Assembly (NCBI RefSeq): GCF_010731575.1 | Contig: NZ_AP022617.1 | Coordinates: forward strand, 496,001 to 560,000 | From: Mycolicibacterium monacense | Lineage (GTDB): Bacteria; Actinomycetota; Actinomycetes; Mycobacteriales; Mycobacteriaceae | DNA length: 64,000 nucleotides | Direction: 5' to 3' | Part shown: positions 8,372-17,566 of the stretch, piece by piece | Numbering within the stretch: the stretch's first letter is position 1 | How the letters are laid out: every line of letters starts with the position of its first letter | Translations under genes and position numbers: made by a program | Notes under the pieces: generated by a model | The model's input: only the letters and a program-made list of their open reading frames with translations | What the model was told of the DNA's origin: nothing | Databases searched by the model: none

Positions 8372-8400
8372 CCACATAACTAACCAGGTTTACTATGTGG
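8372..8400. promoter_or_regulatory. 29-bp operator-like palindrome, copy 2 (most symmetric)
   Basis: CCACATA (8372-8378) and TATGTGG (8394-8400) are perfect inverted repeats around the core AACC-A-GGTT (8382-8390). The arms overlap TACTAT (8391-8396), which fits a mycobacterial -10 hexamer, so a bound protein would block a promoter reading into the fused acyl-CoA dehydrogenase. Either the GTG at 8404 or the ATG at 8407 would then be at the transcript's 5' end (leaderless). Confidence 0.6.
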
Positions 8401-8406
8401 GGTGTG

Positions 8407-10710
8407 ATGCAGACAGGTGATTGGCGCCCCCGGCTGGAGCGCCTCCTCGCGGATCTTCGCCGTCGTCGTGACGAGGCCGCACGTTCGGGGGTCAAACCCG
8501 AGCGCATCGACGCGGCCCGCGCCTGGCATGCCGAGCTCGTCGACCACGGGCTCGCTGCGCCCGGTTGGCCGCGCTCGGTCGGCGGATTGGAGCTGTCGCT
8601 GGAGGACCAGCTCGACTACTACCGGATGACGACGGACGCGGGCGCACCGCCGCACCCGTGCCCGTTGTCGTTCATCGTCGCGCCCACGCTCATCGCCCAC
8701 GGCACCCCGCAACAGAAGGACCGCTTCCTTCGGCCGCTGCTGCGGGCGGACGAATTCTGGTGCCAGGGGTTCTCCGAACCGGGAGCCGGCAGCGACCTCT
8801 CGTCGCTGTCCACCCGCGCGGTCCGCGACAACGACGTTTACCGGGTGACCGGCCAGAAGGTGTGGACCACGATGGCCGACCGGGCAGACTGGATGTTCGC
8901 ATTGGTGCGGACCGGGCCGGCAGGCCGCTCGACCGACGGCATCACCTACCTGCTCATTCCCATGAACAGCCCGGGGATCACCGTGCGGCCGCTGCGCGAC
9001 ATCAGCGGGGCGGCCCATTTCGCCGAGGTGTTCCTCGATGACGTGCCGGTCCCGGTGGAGAACCGGGTGGGCGACGAGGGTGCCGGCTGGTCGATCATGC
9101 GGACCTCGCTGGGCCACGAGCGGGCCACCGCGTTCCTCGCCGACGAGTTCAAATACCGCCGCACCGCCGACCGGGTGATCGAACTGGTCGCGTCCCGGAG
9201 CCTGGACACCGACCCGCTGGTTCGCCAAGACGTCGCTCGGCTGGAGTCCGGCGTGCGCACCATCGCCGCCAACAGCGCCCGCGCACTGGCCGCCGTGCTG
9301 CGTGGCGAGGATCCGGGCGGGGTGGCGTCGGTGAACCGGCTGGTCAAATCGGAGTTCGAACAACACATGCATGCGTTGGCGCTGCGCGCGACCGGGCCGC
9401 ACGCAGCGCTGGGCAGTCGGGCGCCCGACGCCGTGGACAGCGGCCGCTGGACCTTCGGATACCTGATGAGCCGGGCGACCACCATCGGCGCGGGCACCGC
9501 CGAGATCCAGCGCAACACCATCGCCGAGAGCGTGCTCGGACTGCCGTCGCATCGCGGCGAGGGCACCCGGACCGCCGCGGTCACCCCCGGTGCACCATTG
9601 GCCGTCCCCGAGGAGGACGAACGCGAACTGCGTGACGTGCTGGCGAAGACGCTGCACGCCAAGGTGGACCTGTCGACTCTGCTCGATCGGAAACGCCCCG
9701 TTGATGCCACCGATACCGCGGTGTGGTCGGCGCTGGTCGATTTCGGCCTGCCCGGTCTGGCCGTGGACGAATCGCTCGGCGGCGCGGGTACGCGGCCGCG
9801 ACTGCTCTACGCCGCGATCGAAGAAGCCGCCAAGGCGCTTGCGCCTGCACCGCTCGTCCCAACGGTGACGGCGCTCGACGTTGCCGTGCAATGCGGCGCA
9901 AGGGATCTGATCGCGCGCATCACCGCGGGCACGACCGCAGCCTTCGCCGTGCCATTACACGACGGCGGCTGGATCACCGGCGGCGCCGAACTGCCCGAGT
10001 GGAACGGGACGGCCCTTCACGGCGTCGTCCCCATCGTGGCCGGCGCACCCAGCGCCGAAGTGCTGATCGTGTTGGCGTGCACCGCCGATGGGGAAGTGCT
10101 GGTGGCCGTCGATCCCGCCGCCGACGGGGTCGAGGTGGCAGCCCGGCAACCGCTCGACCTGACGGCCACCATCGGCACGGTGACACTGACAGGGGCCACC
10201 GGCGAGGTCCTGGCCGTCGGAACCGACACACGCCGGGCGCTGCGCAGCGCACGCCGCCACGCCCTCCTGGCGGTGGCGGCGGACTCGGTGGGCGTCGGCT
10301 CACGCGCGCTGGCGATGGCCGTCGGCTGGGCCTGCGAGCGTGAGCAGTTCGGCAGGCCCATCGGCAGTTTCCAGGCGATCTCCCACCGGTGCGCTGACAT
10401 GCTGGTTGCGCTGGAGGGTGCGCGCAGCCAGATTCTCGCTGCAGCCGAGGCCGACGTCGAGGACTCGCAGTACCTGGCCGACCTCGCCGCCGCCGCGGCG
10501 CTCGATGCCGGCCTCGCCGCCGCCGAGGGGGCACTGCAGATCCACGGCGGCATCGGCTTCACCTGGGAGCACCCCGCCCACCTGTTGCTGCGCCGTGCGC
10601 AGGCCAACGCTGTTCTGGTGGGCCGCGCCGACGTGCTGCGCGACCGCGCCGCTACGGAACTGATGCAGCTCTTCACGCAGAAGCGCCCAGAGCGGACCCT
10701 GAACCGCTGA
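8407..10710 (+). CDS. Fused double acyl-CoA dehydrogenase (FadE34/FadE6-type)
   Basis: FAD-dependent dehydrogenase introducing an alpha-beta double bond in an acyl-CoA. The 767-aa chain holds two acyl-CoA dehydrogenase modules. Module 1 (to about residue 395) has WCQGFSEPGAGSDLSS, TGQKVWTT and the C-terminal GAGTAEIQRNTIAE. Module 2 (about 405-765) has REQFGRPIGSFQAISHRCADM and LQIHGGIGFTWEHPAHLLLRR. The first resembles alpha subunits and the second beta subunits of the alpha2beta2 FadE pairs in actinobacterial sterol catabolism, where FadE34 is a known natural fusion. An earlier ATG (8395) lies inside the operator palindrome, so 8407 is preferred. No Shine-Dalgarno sequence is visible. Confidence 0.88.
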   Translation: MQTGDWRPRLERLLADLRRRRDEAARSGVKPERIDAARAWHAELVDHGLAAPGWPRSVGGLELSLEDQLDYYRMTTDAGAPPHPCPLSFIVAPTLIAHGTPQQKDRFLRPLLRADEFWCQGFSEPGAGSDLSSLSTRAVRDNDVYRVTGQKVWTTMADRADWMFALVRTGPAGRSTDGITYLLIPMNSPGITVRPLRDISGAAHFAEVFLDDVPVPVENRVGDEGAGWSIMRTSLGHERATAFLADEFKYRRTADRVIELVASRSLDTDPLVRQDVARLESGVRTIAANSARALAAVLRGEDPGGVASVNRLVKSEFEQHMHALALRATGPHAALGSRAPDAVDSGRWTFGYLMSRATTIGAGTAEIQRNTIAESVLGLPSHRGEGTRTAAVTPGAPLAVPEEDERELRDVLAKTLHAKVDLSTLLDRKRPVDATDTAVWSALVDFGLPGLAVDESLGGAGTRPRLLYAAIEEAAKALAPAPLVPTVTALDVAVQCGARDLIARITAGTTAAFAVPLHDGGWITGGAELPEWNGTALHGVVPIVAGAPSAEVLIVLACTADGEVLVAVDPAADGVEVAARQPLDLTATIGTVTLTGATGEVLAVGTDTRRALRSARRHALLAVAADSVGVGSRALAMAVGWACEREQFGRPIGSFQAISHRCADMLVALEGARSQILAAAEADVEDSQYLADLAAAAALDAGLAAAEGALQIHGGIGFTWEHPAHLLLRRAQANAVLVGRADVLRDRAATELMQLFTQKRPERTLNR

Positions 10711-10750
10711 CGAACTGACACCGACTCACACCGACAAGGAAGACGACGAC

Positions 10751-11941
10751 GTGGAATACGGTATGGGACCCGAGTTGCAGACCTTCCGCGCCGAGGTGCG
10801 CGACTTCATCGCCGAGCACGCGCCGCCCGTCCCCCGACGGGCAGGTGTGCGCAGCGCCGCGAACGAGGCAGAACTGGACGCGCTCAAAGACTGGACGGCC
10901 CGGTTGTTCGACGCGGGCTACGCCGGTGCGGACTGGCCGGGGGAGTTCGGCGGCCGTGACGACCGCTCAGCTGAGCACGCCATCGTGGTCAGCGAGGAGT
11001 TGGCGCGCGCCGGAGCGCCCGGTGTGCCCAGCGGCTGCGTGCTCGCCTCCCATGCGCTGATCCACTACGGCACCGACAAGCAGCGCCGCAGGCATCTGCC
11101 CGAGATCCGCACCGGTCGGCAGTTGTGGTGCCAGCTGTTCAGCGAGCCCGGCGCCGGCAGCGACCTGGCGTCGCTGCGTACTCGCGCGGTGCTCGACGGC
11201 GACACCTATACCGTCAGCGGTCAGAAGGTGTGGACCACCGACGGGCATTGGGCTGATTACGGCTATCTGTTGGCGCGCACCGATTCCGACGCGCCGAAGC
11301 ACAAGGGCATCAGCGCGTTCATCGTCGACATGTCCAGCCCGGGCCTCACTGTTCGTCCGCTGCGCGAGCTCACCGGCACCTCGGACTTCAACGAGGTCTT
11401 CTTCGATTCCGTCGAGGTTCCAGCCGAGGCGATGATCGGGACGCCCGGGCAGGGTTGGGCGATCGCGAATGCCACGCTGGGCCACGAGCGCACCAGTGTG
11501 GGCGCTGCGGTGGTCAAGCTGAGACTGGCCATTGATGGACTTGTCGACCTCGCCCGCCGCGTGAGCATCCAGGGCCGTGCGGCCATCGACAGTGATCGGG
11601 TCCGTGACCGGATCGGCGAGTTCAGCGCCGAGGTGGAGGCGCTGTCGGCGCTGACCTACGCCAACCTCACGCGGTGGTTGCGCGGCGCCGAGCGCATGCA
11701 CGACGCCGCGATGGCCAAGTTGATGTTCAGCGAGCTGAACCTCGAGATCGCGCGCTTCGCCGTCGAACTCGGCGGCGAGTCAGGCGTTCTGGTGGAAGGT
11801 GACCAAGACGTGCTCGACGACGGCCGCTGGCAGGACGAGTGGCTGTACGCCCGGGCCTACACGATCGCGGGTGGCAGTTCGGAGATCATGCGCAACCTGA
11901 TTGCCGAGCGGGGTCTGGCGCTGCCGCGTGAGCGGCGGTGA
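10751..11941 (+). CDS. Acyl-CoA dehydrogenase (FadE, alpha type)
   Basis: A 396-aa FAD-dependent acyl-CoA dehydrogenase. Motifs include WCQLFSEPGAGSDLASL (FAD/substrate region), SGQKVWTTDGH and the C-terminal GGSSEIMRNLIAERGLALP. The GTG at 10751 follows AAGGAAG. It is 40 bases downstream of the fused dehydrogenase and converges with the beta-type gene at 11943, one base between stops. Having alpha-like and beta-like genes next to each other suggests a heteromeric enzyme, although they are on opposite strands. Confidence 0.9.
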   Translation: MEYGMGPELQTFRAEVRDFIAEHAPPVPRRAGVRSAANEAELDALKDWTARLFDAGYAGADWPGEFGGRDDRSAEHAIVVSEELARAGAPGVPSGCVLASHALIHYGTDKQRRRHLPEIRTGRQLWCQLFSEPGAGSDLASLRTRAVLDGDTYTVSGQKVWTTDGHWADYGYLLARTDSDAPKHKGISAFIVDMSSPGLTVRPLRELTGTSDFNEVFFDSVEVPAEAMIGTPGQGWAIANATLGHERTSVGAAVVKLRLAIDGLVDLARRVSIQGRAAIDSDRVRDRIGEFSAEVEALSALTYANLTRWLRGAERMHDAAMAKLMFSELNLEIARFAVELGGESGVLVEGDQDVLDDGRWQDEWLYARAYTIAGGSSEIMRNLIAERGLALPRERR

Positions 11942-11942
11942 G

Positions 11943-12965
11943 TCAGGCCGTGATCAGTGCCGCGCGGTGTTCGGCGACGGTGCCGTCGAAGGCCTCGTCG
12001 ACCTTGATGCGGCGGAGGAGCAGATGAAGGTCGTGCTCCCAGGTGAATCCGATGCCGCCGTGCACCTGCAACGCAGTGCCCGCGACCCGGGCGGCCGCCG
12101 ACTTCGCGTACGCCACCCCGGCCGACGCAGCGCGGGATCGTGCTGTGCCAGAAGAGGTGTCCAGCGCGAGCGCTGCGGCCCACAGTGTCGCCCTGCTTGC
12201 CTCCACGGCGAGGGTCATGTCGGCGCAGTGATGCTTGACAGCCTGGAACGAGCCGATCGGGGTGCCGAACTGTTCTCGTTGCCCGGCGTAGGACACCGTC
12301 ATGTCGAGCAGGCGCGCGGCGGCGCCCAGCGCGTCGAACGCCCGATGCACTGCAAGCGCGTCGCACAGCATGGCCAGCGTCCCCGGCGGCAGCTCCGTCC
12401 AATCGTCGATCGCGGCGTCGAGATTCACCCGTGCCCACGAGCGGGTCAGGTCGAACGTCGACATCCCCGACCAGGTGGGTGCGGTGAGCACCGTCAGGTA
12501 CTCCCGTCCGCCGACGCGTCCGGCCACGGCCACGGCGTCCATGCCCCGGGCCATGGGCACTGGACTGCTCGCGCCGACGAGGTGCAGTGCGTCGCCGTCG
12601 GCGGCAACGGTCGGGCCAAACGTCAGGCCGACCAGTGTGTCGCCCGCGGCGGCGGCCTCCGCGTGGGGCATCCCGACGCTGTCGAGCACCCAGGCGGCGA
12701 CCGCCAGGTCGGCGATGGGCAGCGAGCTCGCCGCCGCGCCGTGCGCCTCGGCCACGACGGCGAGATCCACGTGACACCCCCCGATTTCCGGGGTGAGCAG
12801 TGCCAACAGGCCCGATTCCGCAGCGTGGGCGACTGCTGCCCTGTCGATGGTGATGGCTTCCGAGTCCAGTGTCGCGCGGACCCGGGCGACGGGATCGTTT
12901 CGGTTGAGCCAGGCTCGCTCGGCCTCGGCGAGCTGATCCTGTTCATCGGTCAATCCGAAGTCCAT
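11943..12965 (-). CDS. Acyl-CoA dehydrogenase-like (FadE, beta type)
   Basis: A 340-aa shorter member of the acyl-CoA dehydrogenase family. The N-terminal part is divergent and poor in the usual middle-domain motifs. The C terminus keeps REQFGTPIGSFQAVKHHCADM and LQVHGGIGFTWEHDLHLLLRR, as in beta subunits of FadE heterotetramers, and lacks the alpha-type EIxRNxIAER end. It closely parallels module 2 of the fused protein at 8407-10710. It is transcribed away from the FadD at 13056, with a palindromic element between them. Confidence 0.88.
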   Translation of the reverse strand: MDFGLTDEQDQLAEAERAWLNRNDPVARVRATLDSEAITIDRAAVAHAAESGLLALLTPEIGGCHVDLAVVAEAHGAAASSLPIADLAVAAWVLDSVGMPHAEAAAAGDTLVGLTFGPTVAADGDALHLVGASSPVPMARGMDAVAVAGRVGGREYLTVLTAPTWSGMSTFDLTRSWARVNLDAAIDDWTELPPGTLAMLCDALAVHRAFDALGAAARLLDMTVSYAGQREQFGTPIGSFQAVKHHCADMTLAVEASRATLWAAALALDTSSGTARSRAASAGVAYAKSAAARVAGTALQVHGGIGFTWEHDLHLLLRRIKVDEAFDGTVAEHRAALITA

Positions 12966-12975
12966 TGCAGTCCCT

Positions 12976-13004
12976 CCACTAGGTTGACCTAGTAAACCAT
13001 GTCA
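12976..13004. promoter_or_regulatory. 29-bp operator-like element, copy 3, with ACTAGGT/ACCTAGT palindrome
   Basis: In the divergent region between the beta-type FadE (start 12965) and FadD. It keeps CCAC, ACC, GT, AC and ATG at the same spacing as copies 1 and 2. It additionally contains a perfect 7-base inverted repeat ACTAGGT-TG-ACCTAGT (12978-12993). One operator could control both directions. Confidence 0.5.
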
Positions 13005-13055
13005 TCTAGGTTCAGGAGAACGGCGACCGCCACACGAATCGATTCGGAAGTGACC

Positions 13056-14600
13056 ATGACCACCATCAGCGAGGCGTTGGGGCGACTCTGGGATGCCGAC
13101 GACGACGCGCGCATGCTGCAGTGCGACGGGCACTGGGTCTCCTGGGGTTCGGTGCGGGCGTTGGTCGATCTCATCGACCGGGAGCTCACCGCCGCCGGGT
13201 GCGGCCCGACTGGCCGGGTCGCGGTCGTGCTGACCAACCGCATGGAGTCCGTCGCCGCGCTGATCGCGATCTTCCGCGGCGGACGCACGCTGGTGACCGT
13301 CAGTCCGCTGCAACCCCCGGAACGGCTCAGCGCCGACCTGACTGCGGCGGCTGCGCCGTTCGTGCTCGCGCCGTCTGCGTTGTGGTCCGAACAGGTCTTC
13401 GCCGACGCCGTCGCCGACCTCGGAGCCACCGGCTGGAGCCTGGACCCCGGTCACCTCGACATGCGCACTTGGGCGACGACGGACGTGTCGAACGGTGAAC
13501 CCGCAGATGACTCGGTCGCCATCGAGATGCTGACATCGGGCACCACCGGTGCCCCGAAACGCATCCCCCTGACCCGTACGCAATTGGAGGCATCCCTCGC
13601 TGCGGCGTTGCAGCACAACGAACGACCCGAGTCGCGGTCCAGGCCGGCGCTGTCGGGCACCGTGGGCCTGGTAACACTGCCCATCGTGCACATCGGCGGC
13701 CTGTGGTCGTTGTTGCAATCACTGGTGGCGGCGCGTCCGGTCGCCATGCTCGACCGTTTCACGGTGCCGGGTTGGCACGCCGCGGTCAAAGAGCACCGGC
13801 CCGCTGTCGCCGGGTTGCCCCCCGCGGCCATCCGATCCGTGCTCGACACCGACATCCCGGCCGAGGATCTGGCCAGCATCCGCGCGATCAACGCGGGCAC
13901 CAGCCCGGTCGACCCCGAACTGGTCGACGCGTTCTTTGACCGCTACGGCATACCAATTCTGGTCGTGTACGGCGCCACCGAATTCTCCGGCGCGGTGGCC
14001 GGATGGACCGTCAAGGACTTCCACGCGCGCTGGGCCGACAAGAAGGGCAGCGTCGGTCGCGCCTTCCCCGGGGTCCGGCTGCGGGTCGTCGACGACGAGG
14101 GCACCGTGCTGGCAGCCGATCAGACCGGCAGGCTGCAGGTCGCGACGCTGCAAGCCGGCGGGTCGGGCGACACCTGGGTGACCACCAGCGACCTGGCGCA
14201 CCTGGACGTCGACGGGTTCCTCTACATCGACGGCCGCGCCGACGACGTCATCGTGCGCGGCGGGTTCAAGGTGGCACCGGAAACCGTGATCCGCGCACTG
14301 CGCGCGCATCAGGCCGTCGCCGACGCCGCCGTGGCCCCCATCCCGGATCAACGGTTGGGCCAGATCCCAATCGCTGCCGTCGAATTACGCCCGGGCAAGT
14401 ACGCCGACGAAGAGACCCTGCGTCAGCACTGCCGCGCGACACTCACTCCCTACGAGGTGCCCGCCCGCGTCCTCGTCGTCGACGCGTTGCCCCGAGGCGC
14501 AGCTCTGAAGGTGGACCGTCGTCAACTGCTTGCGATGGTGGAGCAACTCGACACCGGAACCGGATCACGCAATGGCAATGGAAAGGAAGGCATTTCATGA
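13056..14600 (+). CDS. Acyl-CoA synthetase (FadD-like)
   Basis: A 514-aa ANL-superfamily acid-CoA ligase and first gene of a six-gene operon. P-loop TSGTTGAPKRIPLT (about residue 165), adenylate motif YGATEFSGAV, hinge RADDVIVRGGFKVAPETV and catalytic Lys in GAALKVDRRQLL. The usual GWxxTGD is altered to TWVTTSDLA. Start codons at 12999 (inside the operator element) and 13050 are also in frame; 13056 ATG is preferred. The stop codon overlaps the next gene's ATG (ATGA), implying translational coupling. Confidence 0.88.
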   Translation: MTTISEALGRLWDADDDARMLQCDGHWVSWGSVRALVDLIDRELTAAGCGPTGRVAVVLTNRMESVAALIAIFRGGRTLVTVSPLQPPERLSADLTAAAAPFVLAPSALWSEQVFADAVADLGATGWSLDPGHLDMRTWATTDVSNGEPADDSVAIEMLTSGTTGAPKRIPLTRTQLEASLAAALQHNERPESRSRPALSGTVGLVTLPIVHIGGLWSLLQSLVAARPVAMLDRFTVPGWHAAVKEHRPAVAGLPPAAIRSVLDTDIPAEDLASIRAINAGTSPVDPELVDAFFDRYGIPILVVYGATEFSGAVAGWTVKDFHARWADKKGSVGRAFPGVRLRVVDDEGTVLAADQTGRLQVATLQAGGSGDTWVTTSDLAHLDVDGFLYIDGRADDVIVRGGFKVAPETVIRALRAHQAVADAAVAPIPDQRLGQIPIAAVELRPGKYADEETLRQHCRATLTPYEVPARVLVVDALPRGAALKVDRRQLLAMVEQLDTGTGSRNGNGKEGIS

Positions 14601-15397
14601 CAGACACCATGACGAACCCCGCGGCGCTCGTCGAGCGGCGAGGCAACGTCGCCCTGATCACCATCAACAGGCCTGAGGCACGAAACGCCGTCAACGGCGC
14701 GGTCAGTACGGCGGTCGGCGATGCGCTGGCTGCAGCCCAAGGCGATCCCGACGTGTGGGCCGTGGTCATCACTGGTGCGGGGGACAAGTCGTTCTGCGCC
14801 GGGGCGGATCTGAAGGCCGTTTCGCGCGGCGAGAACCTCTACCACGCCGAGCACCCGGAATGGGGCTTCGCCGGGTATGTGCACCACTTCATCGACAAGC
14901 CGACCATCGCCGCGGTGAACGGCACTGCGCTGGGGGGTGGCTCCGAGCTGGCATTGGCCAGTGATCTCGTCGTCGCTTGCGAGAGCGCCAGTTTCGGGCT
15001 ACCGGAGGTCAAGCGTGGACTGATGGCAGGGGCCGGAGGGGTGTTCCGGATCGTCGAGCAACTGCCGCGCAAGGTTGCACTGGAGTTGATCTTCACCGGG
15101 GAGCCGATGTCCTCTGCCGACGCGCTGCGTTGGGGCCTGATCAACCAGGTAGCACCCGACGGCGCCGTGGTCGAGGCCGCACTGGCGCTGGCCGAGCGGA
15201 TCACCGTCAACGCACCGCTGTCGGTCCAGGCCAGCAAGCGGGTGGCATACGGCGCCGACGGTGACATCATCGCCACCGAGGAACCCAAGTGGGACCGCAC
15301 TACACGCGAATTCACTGCGTTGCTGGAATCCGAAGACGCCATGGAAGGCCCGTTGGCCTTCGCGCAGAAACGTCAACCCGTATGGAAGGGACGCTGA
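14597..15397 (+). CDS. Enoyl-CoA hydratase/isomerase (EchA-like)
   Basis: A 266-aa crotonase-fold enzyme hydrating or isomerising an enoyl-CoA. Oxyanion-hole segments are FCAGADLKA (about residue 60) and TALGGGSELALASDL (about 105-120). The Glu in FGLPEVKRGL fits the catalytic position of hydratases. The ATG at 14597 overlaps the FadD stop by four bases and has a strong AAGGAAGG. It lies one base before the next gene, firmly within the operon. Confidence 0.9.
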   Translation: MTDTMTNPAALVERRGNVALITINRPEARNAVNGAVSTAVGDALAAAQGDPDVWAVVITGAGDKSFCAGADLKAVSRGENLYHAEHPEWGFAGYVHHFIDKPTIAAVNGTALGGGSELALASDLVVACESASFGLPEVKRGLMAGAGGVFRIVEQLPRKVALELIFTGEPMSSADALRWGLINQVAPDGAVVEAALALAERITVNAPLSVQASKRVAYGADGDIIATEEPKWDRTTREFTALLESEDAMEGPLAFAQKRQPVWKGR

Positions 15398-15398
15398 A

Positions 15399-16253
15399 AT
15401 GGGCCGCGTACAGGACAAAGTGGTTCTAGTCACCGGGGGGGCGCGCGGTCAGGGCCGCAGCCACGCGGTCAAGCTGGCCGAGGAGGGGGCGGACGTCATC
15501 CTCTTCGACATCTGTCACGACATCGAGACCAACGAGTACCCGCTCGCGACGTCGCGCGATCTCGAAGAAGCCGGTCTCGAGGTGGAGAAGACCGGCCGCA
15601 AGGCCTACACGGCCGAGGTCGACGTCCGCGACCGCTCGGCGCTGGCCCGCGAACTCGCCAACGCCGTGGCGGAATTCGGCGGCCGGCTCGACGTGGTCGT
15701 GGCCAACGCGGGCATCTGCCCGCTGGGGGGCGGGCTCCCGGTGCAAGCCTTCGCCGACGCGTTCGACGTCGACTTCGTCGGCGTGGTCAACACGGTGCAC
15801 GCCGCGCTGCCCTACCTCAAGGAGGGCGCGTCGATCATCACCACGGGGTCGGTCGCCGGGCTCATCGCGTCCAAGATGCCGCCCGGGGCGGCCGGTCCGC
15901 AGGGCCCGGGCGGGGCGGGCTACAGCTACGCCAAGCAGCTGGTGGACTCCTACACCCTTCAGCTTGCGGGTCAGCTGGCGCCACAATCCATCCGCGCCAA
16001 CGTCATTCATCCCACGAACGTCAACACCGACATGCTCAACAGTGCGCCGATGTACCGGCAGTTCCGGCCTGACCTGGAATCACCGACCCGCGAGGACGCG
16101 TTGTTGGCATTCCCAGCCATGCAGGCCATGCCCACGCCGTACGTCGAAGCCTCGGACGTCTCGAACGCGGTCTGCTTCCTTGCCTCCGACGAATCCCGCT
16201 TCGTAACCGGCCTGCAGTTCAAGGTCGACGCCGGCGCCATGCTGAAGTTCTAG
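15399..16253 (+). CDS. Mycofactocin-coupled short-chain dehydrogenase/reductase
   Basis: A 284-aa Rossmann-fold oxidoreductase of the SDR family. Nucleotide motif TGGARGQGRSHAV, an insertion after FDICHDIETN, NAG at VVANAGIC, and catalytic YSYAK. The TGxARGQGR signature together with the extended loop after the second strand is characteristic of the subfamily whose NAD is held tightly and re-oxidised through mycofactocin. It probably oxidises a hydroxyacyl-CoA or another alcohol made by its operon neighbours. The ATG at 15399 follows the upstream stop codon by one base. Confidence 0.87.
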   Translation: MGRVQDKVVLVTGGARGQGRSHAVKLAEEGADVILFDICHDIETNEYPLATSRDLEEAGLEVEKTGRKAYTAEVDVRDRSALARELANAVAEFGGRLDVVVANAGICPLGGGLPVQAFADAFDVDFVGVVNTVHAALPYLKEGASIITTGSVAGLIASKMPPGAAGPQGPGGAGYSYAKQLVDSYTLQLAGQLAPQSIRANVIHPTNVNTDMLNSAPMYRQFRPDLESPTREDALLAFPAMQAMPTPYVEASDVSNAVCFLASDESRFVTGLQFKVDAGAMLKF

Positions 16254-16261
16254 GAGAACCA

Positions 16262-17557
16262 GTGACCGCCACCGAGAAGTCCGGCGCCGACGCCGCTGCC
16301 GAAGAGGGCCGGATCACCGACGAGGACATCGAACGGGCCAGGGCGCAGATCGGCATCCCGGTATTTCAGCGGGACGAGGCGTGGAACAAGCTCCCCTCCG
16401 CCGACGCCATCACACACTTCGCCTTCGGCTGCGGCGACGACAACCCACTGTTCTACGACCCTACCTATGGACCGTCCACCCGCTGGCACGGGCAGATCGC
16501 TCCACCCACATTCCCGATCACGACAGGCCTGGATCAGACCCCGAAGTTCACCGATCCGGAGCGCAAGAAGTTGTTCCGCGGTCTGTTCCGTGGCACGGGC
16601 AAGTACTACTCGGGTGTGAAGTGGACGTGGTACCGACCGATCTACGCGGGACGACCGGTCCTGGTGGAGAACTACACGCTCGACGTCCAAGTGAAGGAAA
16701 GCGAATTCTCCGGTGGGCGTTCGGTCAAGGAGACCTTCCGCTACCTGTACGTCGACACCGACGGCAACCCGATCGCCACCCGCGACGAGTCCTACATCAA
16801 CGCAGAACGCCAGGGCTCCAAGAAGTCCGGCAAGCTCAAGGACATCCAGCGCAAACACTGGACCGCCGAGGAACTCGACCAGGTCGAGGCCGAGTACGAG
16901 GCGGAGCAGCGTCGCGGCGCAGACCCGCAGTGGTGGGAGGACGTGTCCGTCGGCGACGAGCTGCCTGGAATCATCAAGGGCCCGTTGACCGTCGTCGACA
17001 TCATCTCCATGCACATGGGTTGGGGCTGGGGCGGTTACGGCGTCGGGCCGCTGAAGTTCGCCCACCAACTGCGCAAGCGGATGCCCGCGTTCTACCAACC
17101 AGATGAGTACGGCGTCCCCGACGTCGTTCAGCGGCTGCACTGGGACGCCGCGCGGGCACAGGCCCTGGGCATCCCGGCGCCCTACGACTACGGCCAGATG
17201 CGCGCGGCGTGGGTGAGTCACCTGCTGACGAACTGGATCGGTGACGACGGCTGGCTGGCTGAGCTGGATCTCCAGCTGCGCGGGTTCAACTACCACGGGG
17301 ACGTCCACCGCTGCGCCGGCAAGGTGACGGCCAAGGGAGAGAACGCCGATGACGTCGTCTCACTCGACGTCTCGGCCACCAGCCAGCGCGACGAGGCCAC
17401 CACGCGCGGGACCGCGAAGGTGTTGCTACCGTCGAGGACAACCGGGGCCGTGGTGTTACCGGTTCCGGATACGGATCTCAGAAGGCGCGGGGCCCAGGTT
17501 GTCTCGCGGATGTCGGGCAGGGTCGGCGACGAGATGCGTCGACTGTACGGAGAGTGA
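16262..17557 (+). CDS. MaoC-like multi-hotdog acyl dehydratase
   Basis: A 431-aa protein built of hotdog units. The N-terminal unit has FAFGCGDDNPLFYDPTYG, like the R-hydratase signature but with Phe in place of the usual His. A middle unit starts WWEDVSVGDELPGIIKGPLTVVDI, and the C-terminal part carries WVSHLLTNWIGD and FNYHGDVH. Such FAS1-type dehydratase/MaoC proteins hydrate enoyl-CoAs in mycobacterial lipid and sterol catabolism, often as pairs. Start GTG at 16262 has AGGAGAA. Whether it is catalytic alone, given the altered motif, is uncertain. Confidence 0.8.
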   Translation: MTATEKSGADAAAEEGRITDEDIERARAQIGIPVFQRDEAWNKLPSADAITHFAFGCGDDNPLFYDPTYGPSTRWHGQIAPPTFPITTGLDQTPKFTDPERKKLFRGLFRGTGKYYSGVKWTWYRPIYAGRPVLVENYTLDVQVKESEFSGGRSVKETFRYLYVDTDGNPIATRDESYINAERQGSKKSGKLKDIQRKHWTAEELDQVEAEYEAEQRRGADPQWWEDVSVGDELPGIIKGPLTVVDIISMHMGWGWGGYGVGPLKFAHQLRKRMPAFYQPDEYGVPDVVQRLHWDAARAQALGIPAPYDYGQMRAAWVSHLLTNWIGDDGWLAELDLQLRGFNYHGDVHRCAGKVTAKGENADDVVSLDVSATSQRDEATTRGTAKVLLPSRTTGAVVLPVPDTDLRRRGAQVVSRMSGRVGDEMRRLYGE

Positions 17558-17566
17558 GACAGACAG

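Noticed and set aside
8380..9891. Long minus-strand open frame (about 500 codons) opposite the fused acyl-CoA dehydrogenase
   Set aside because: It mirrors the codon pattern of a clear plus-strand gene, has no recognisable domains and begins in an unrelated region; typical of antisense frames in GC-rich DNA.
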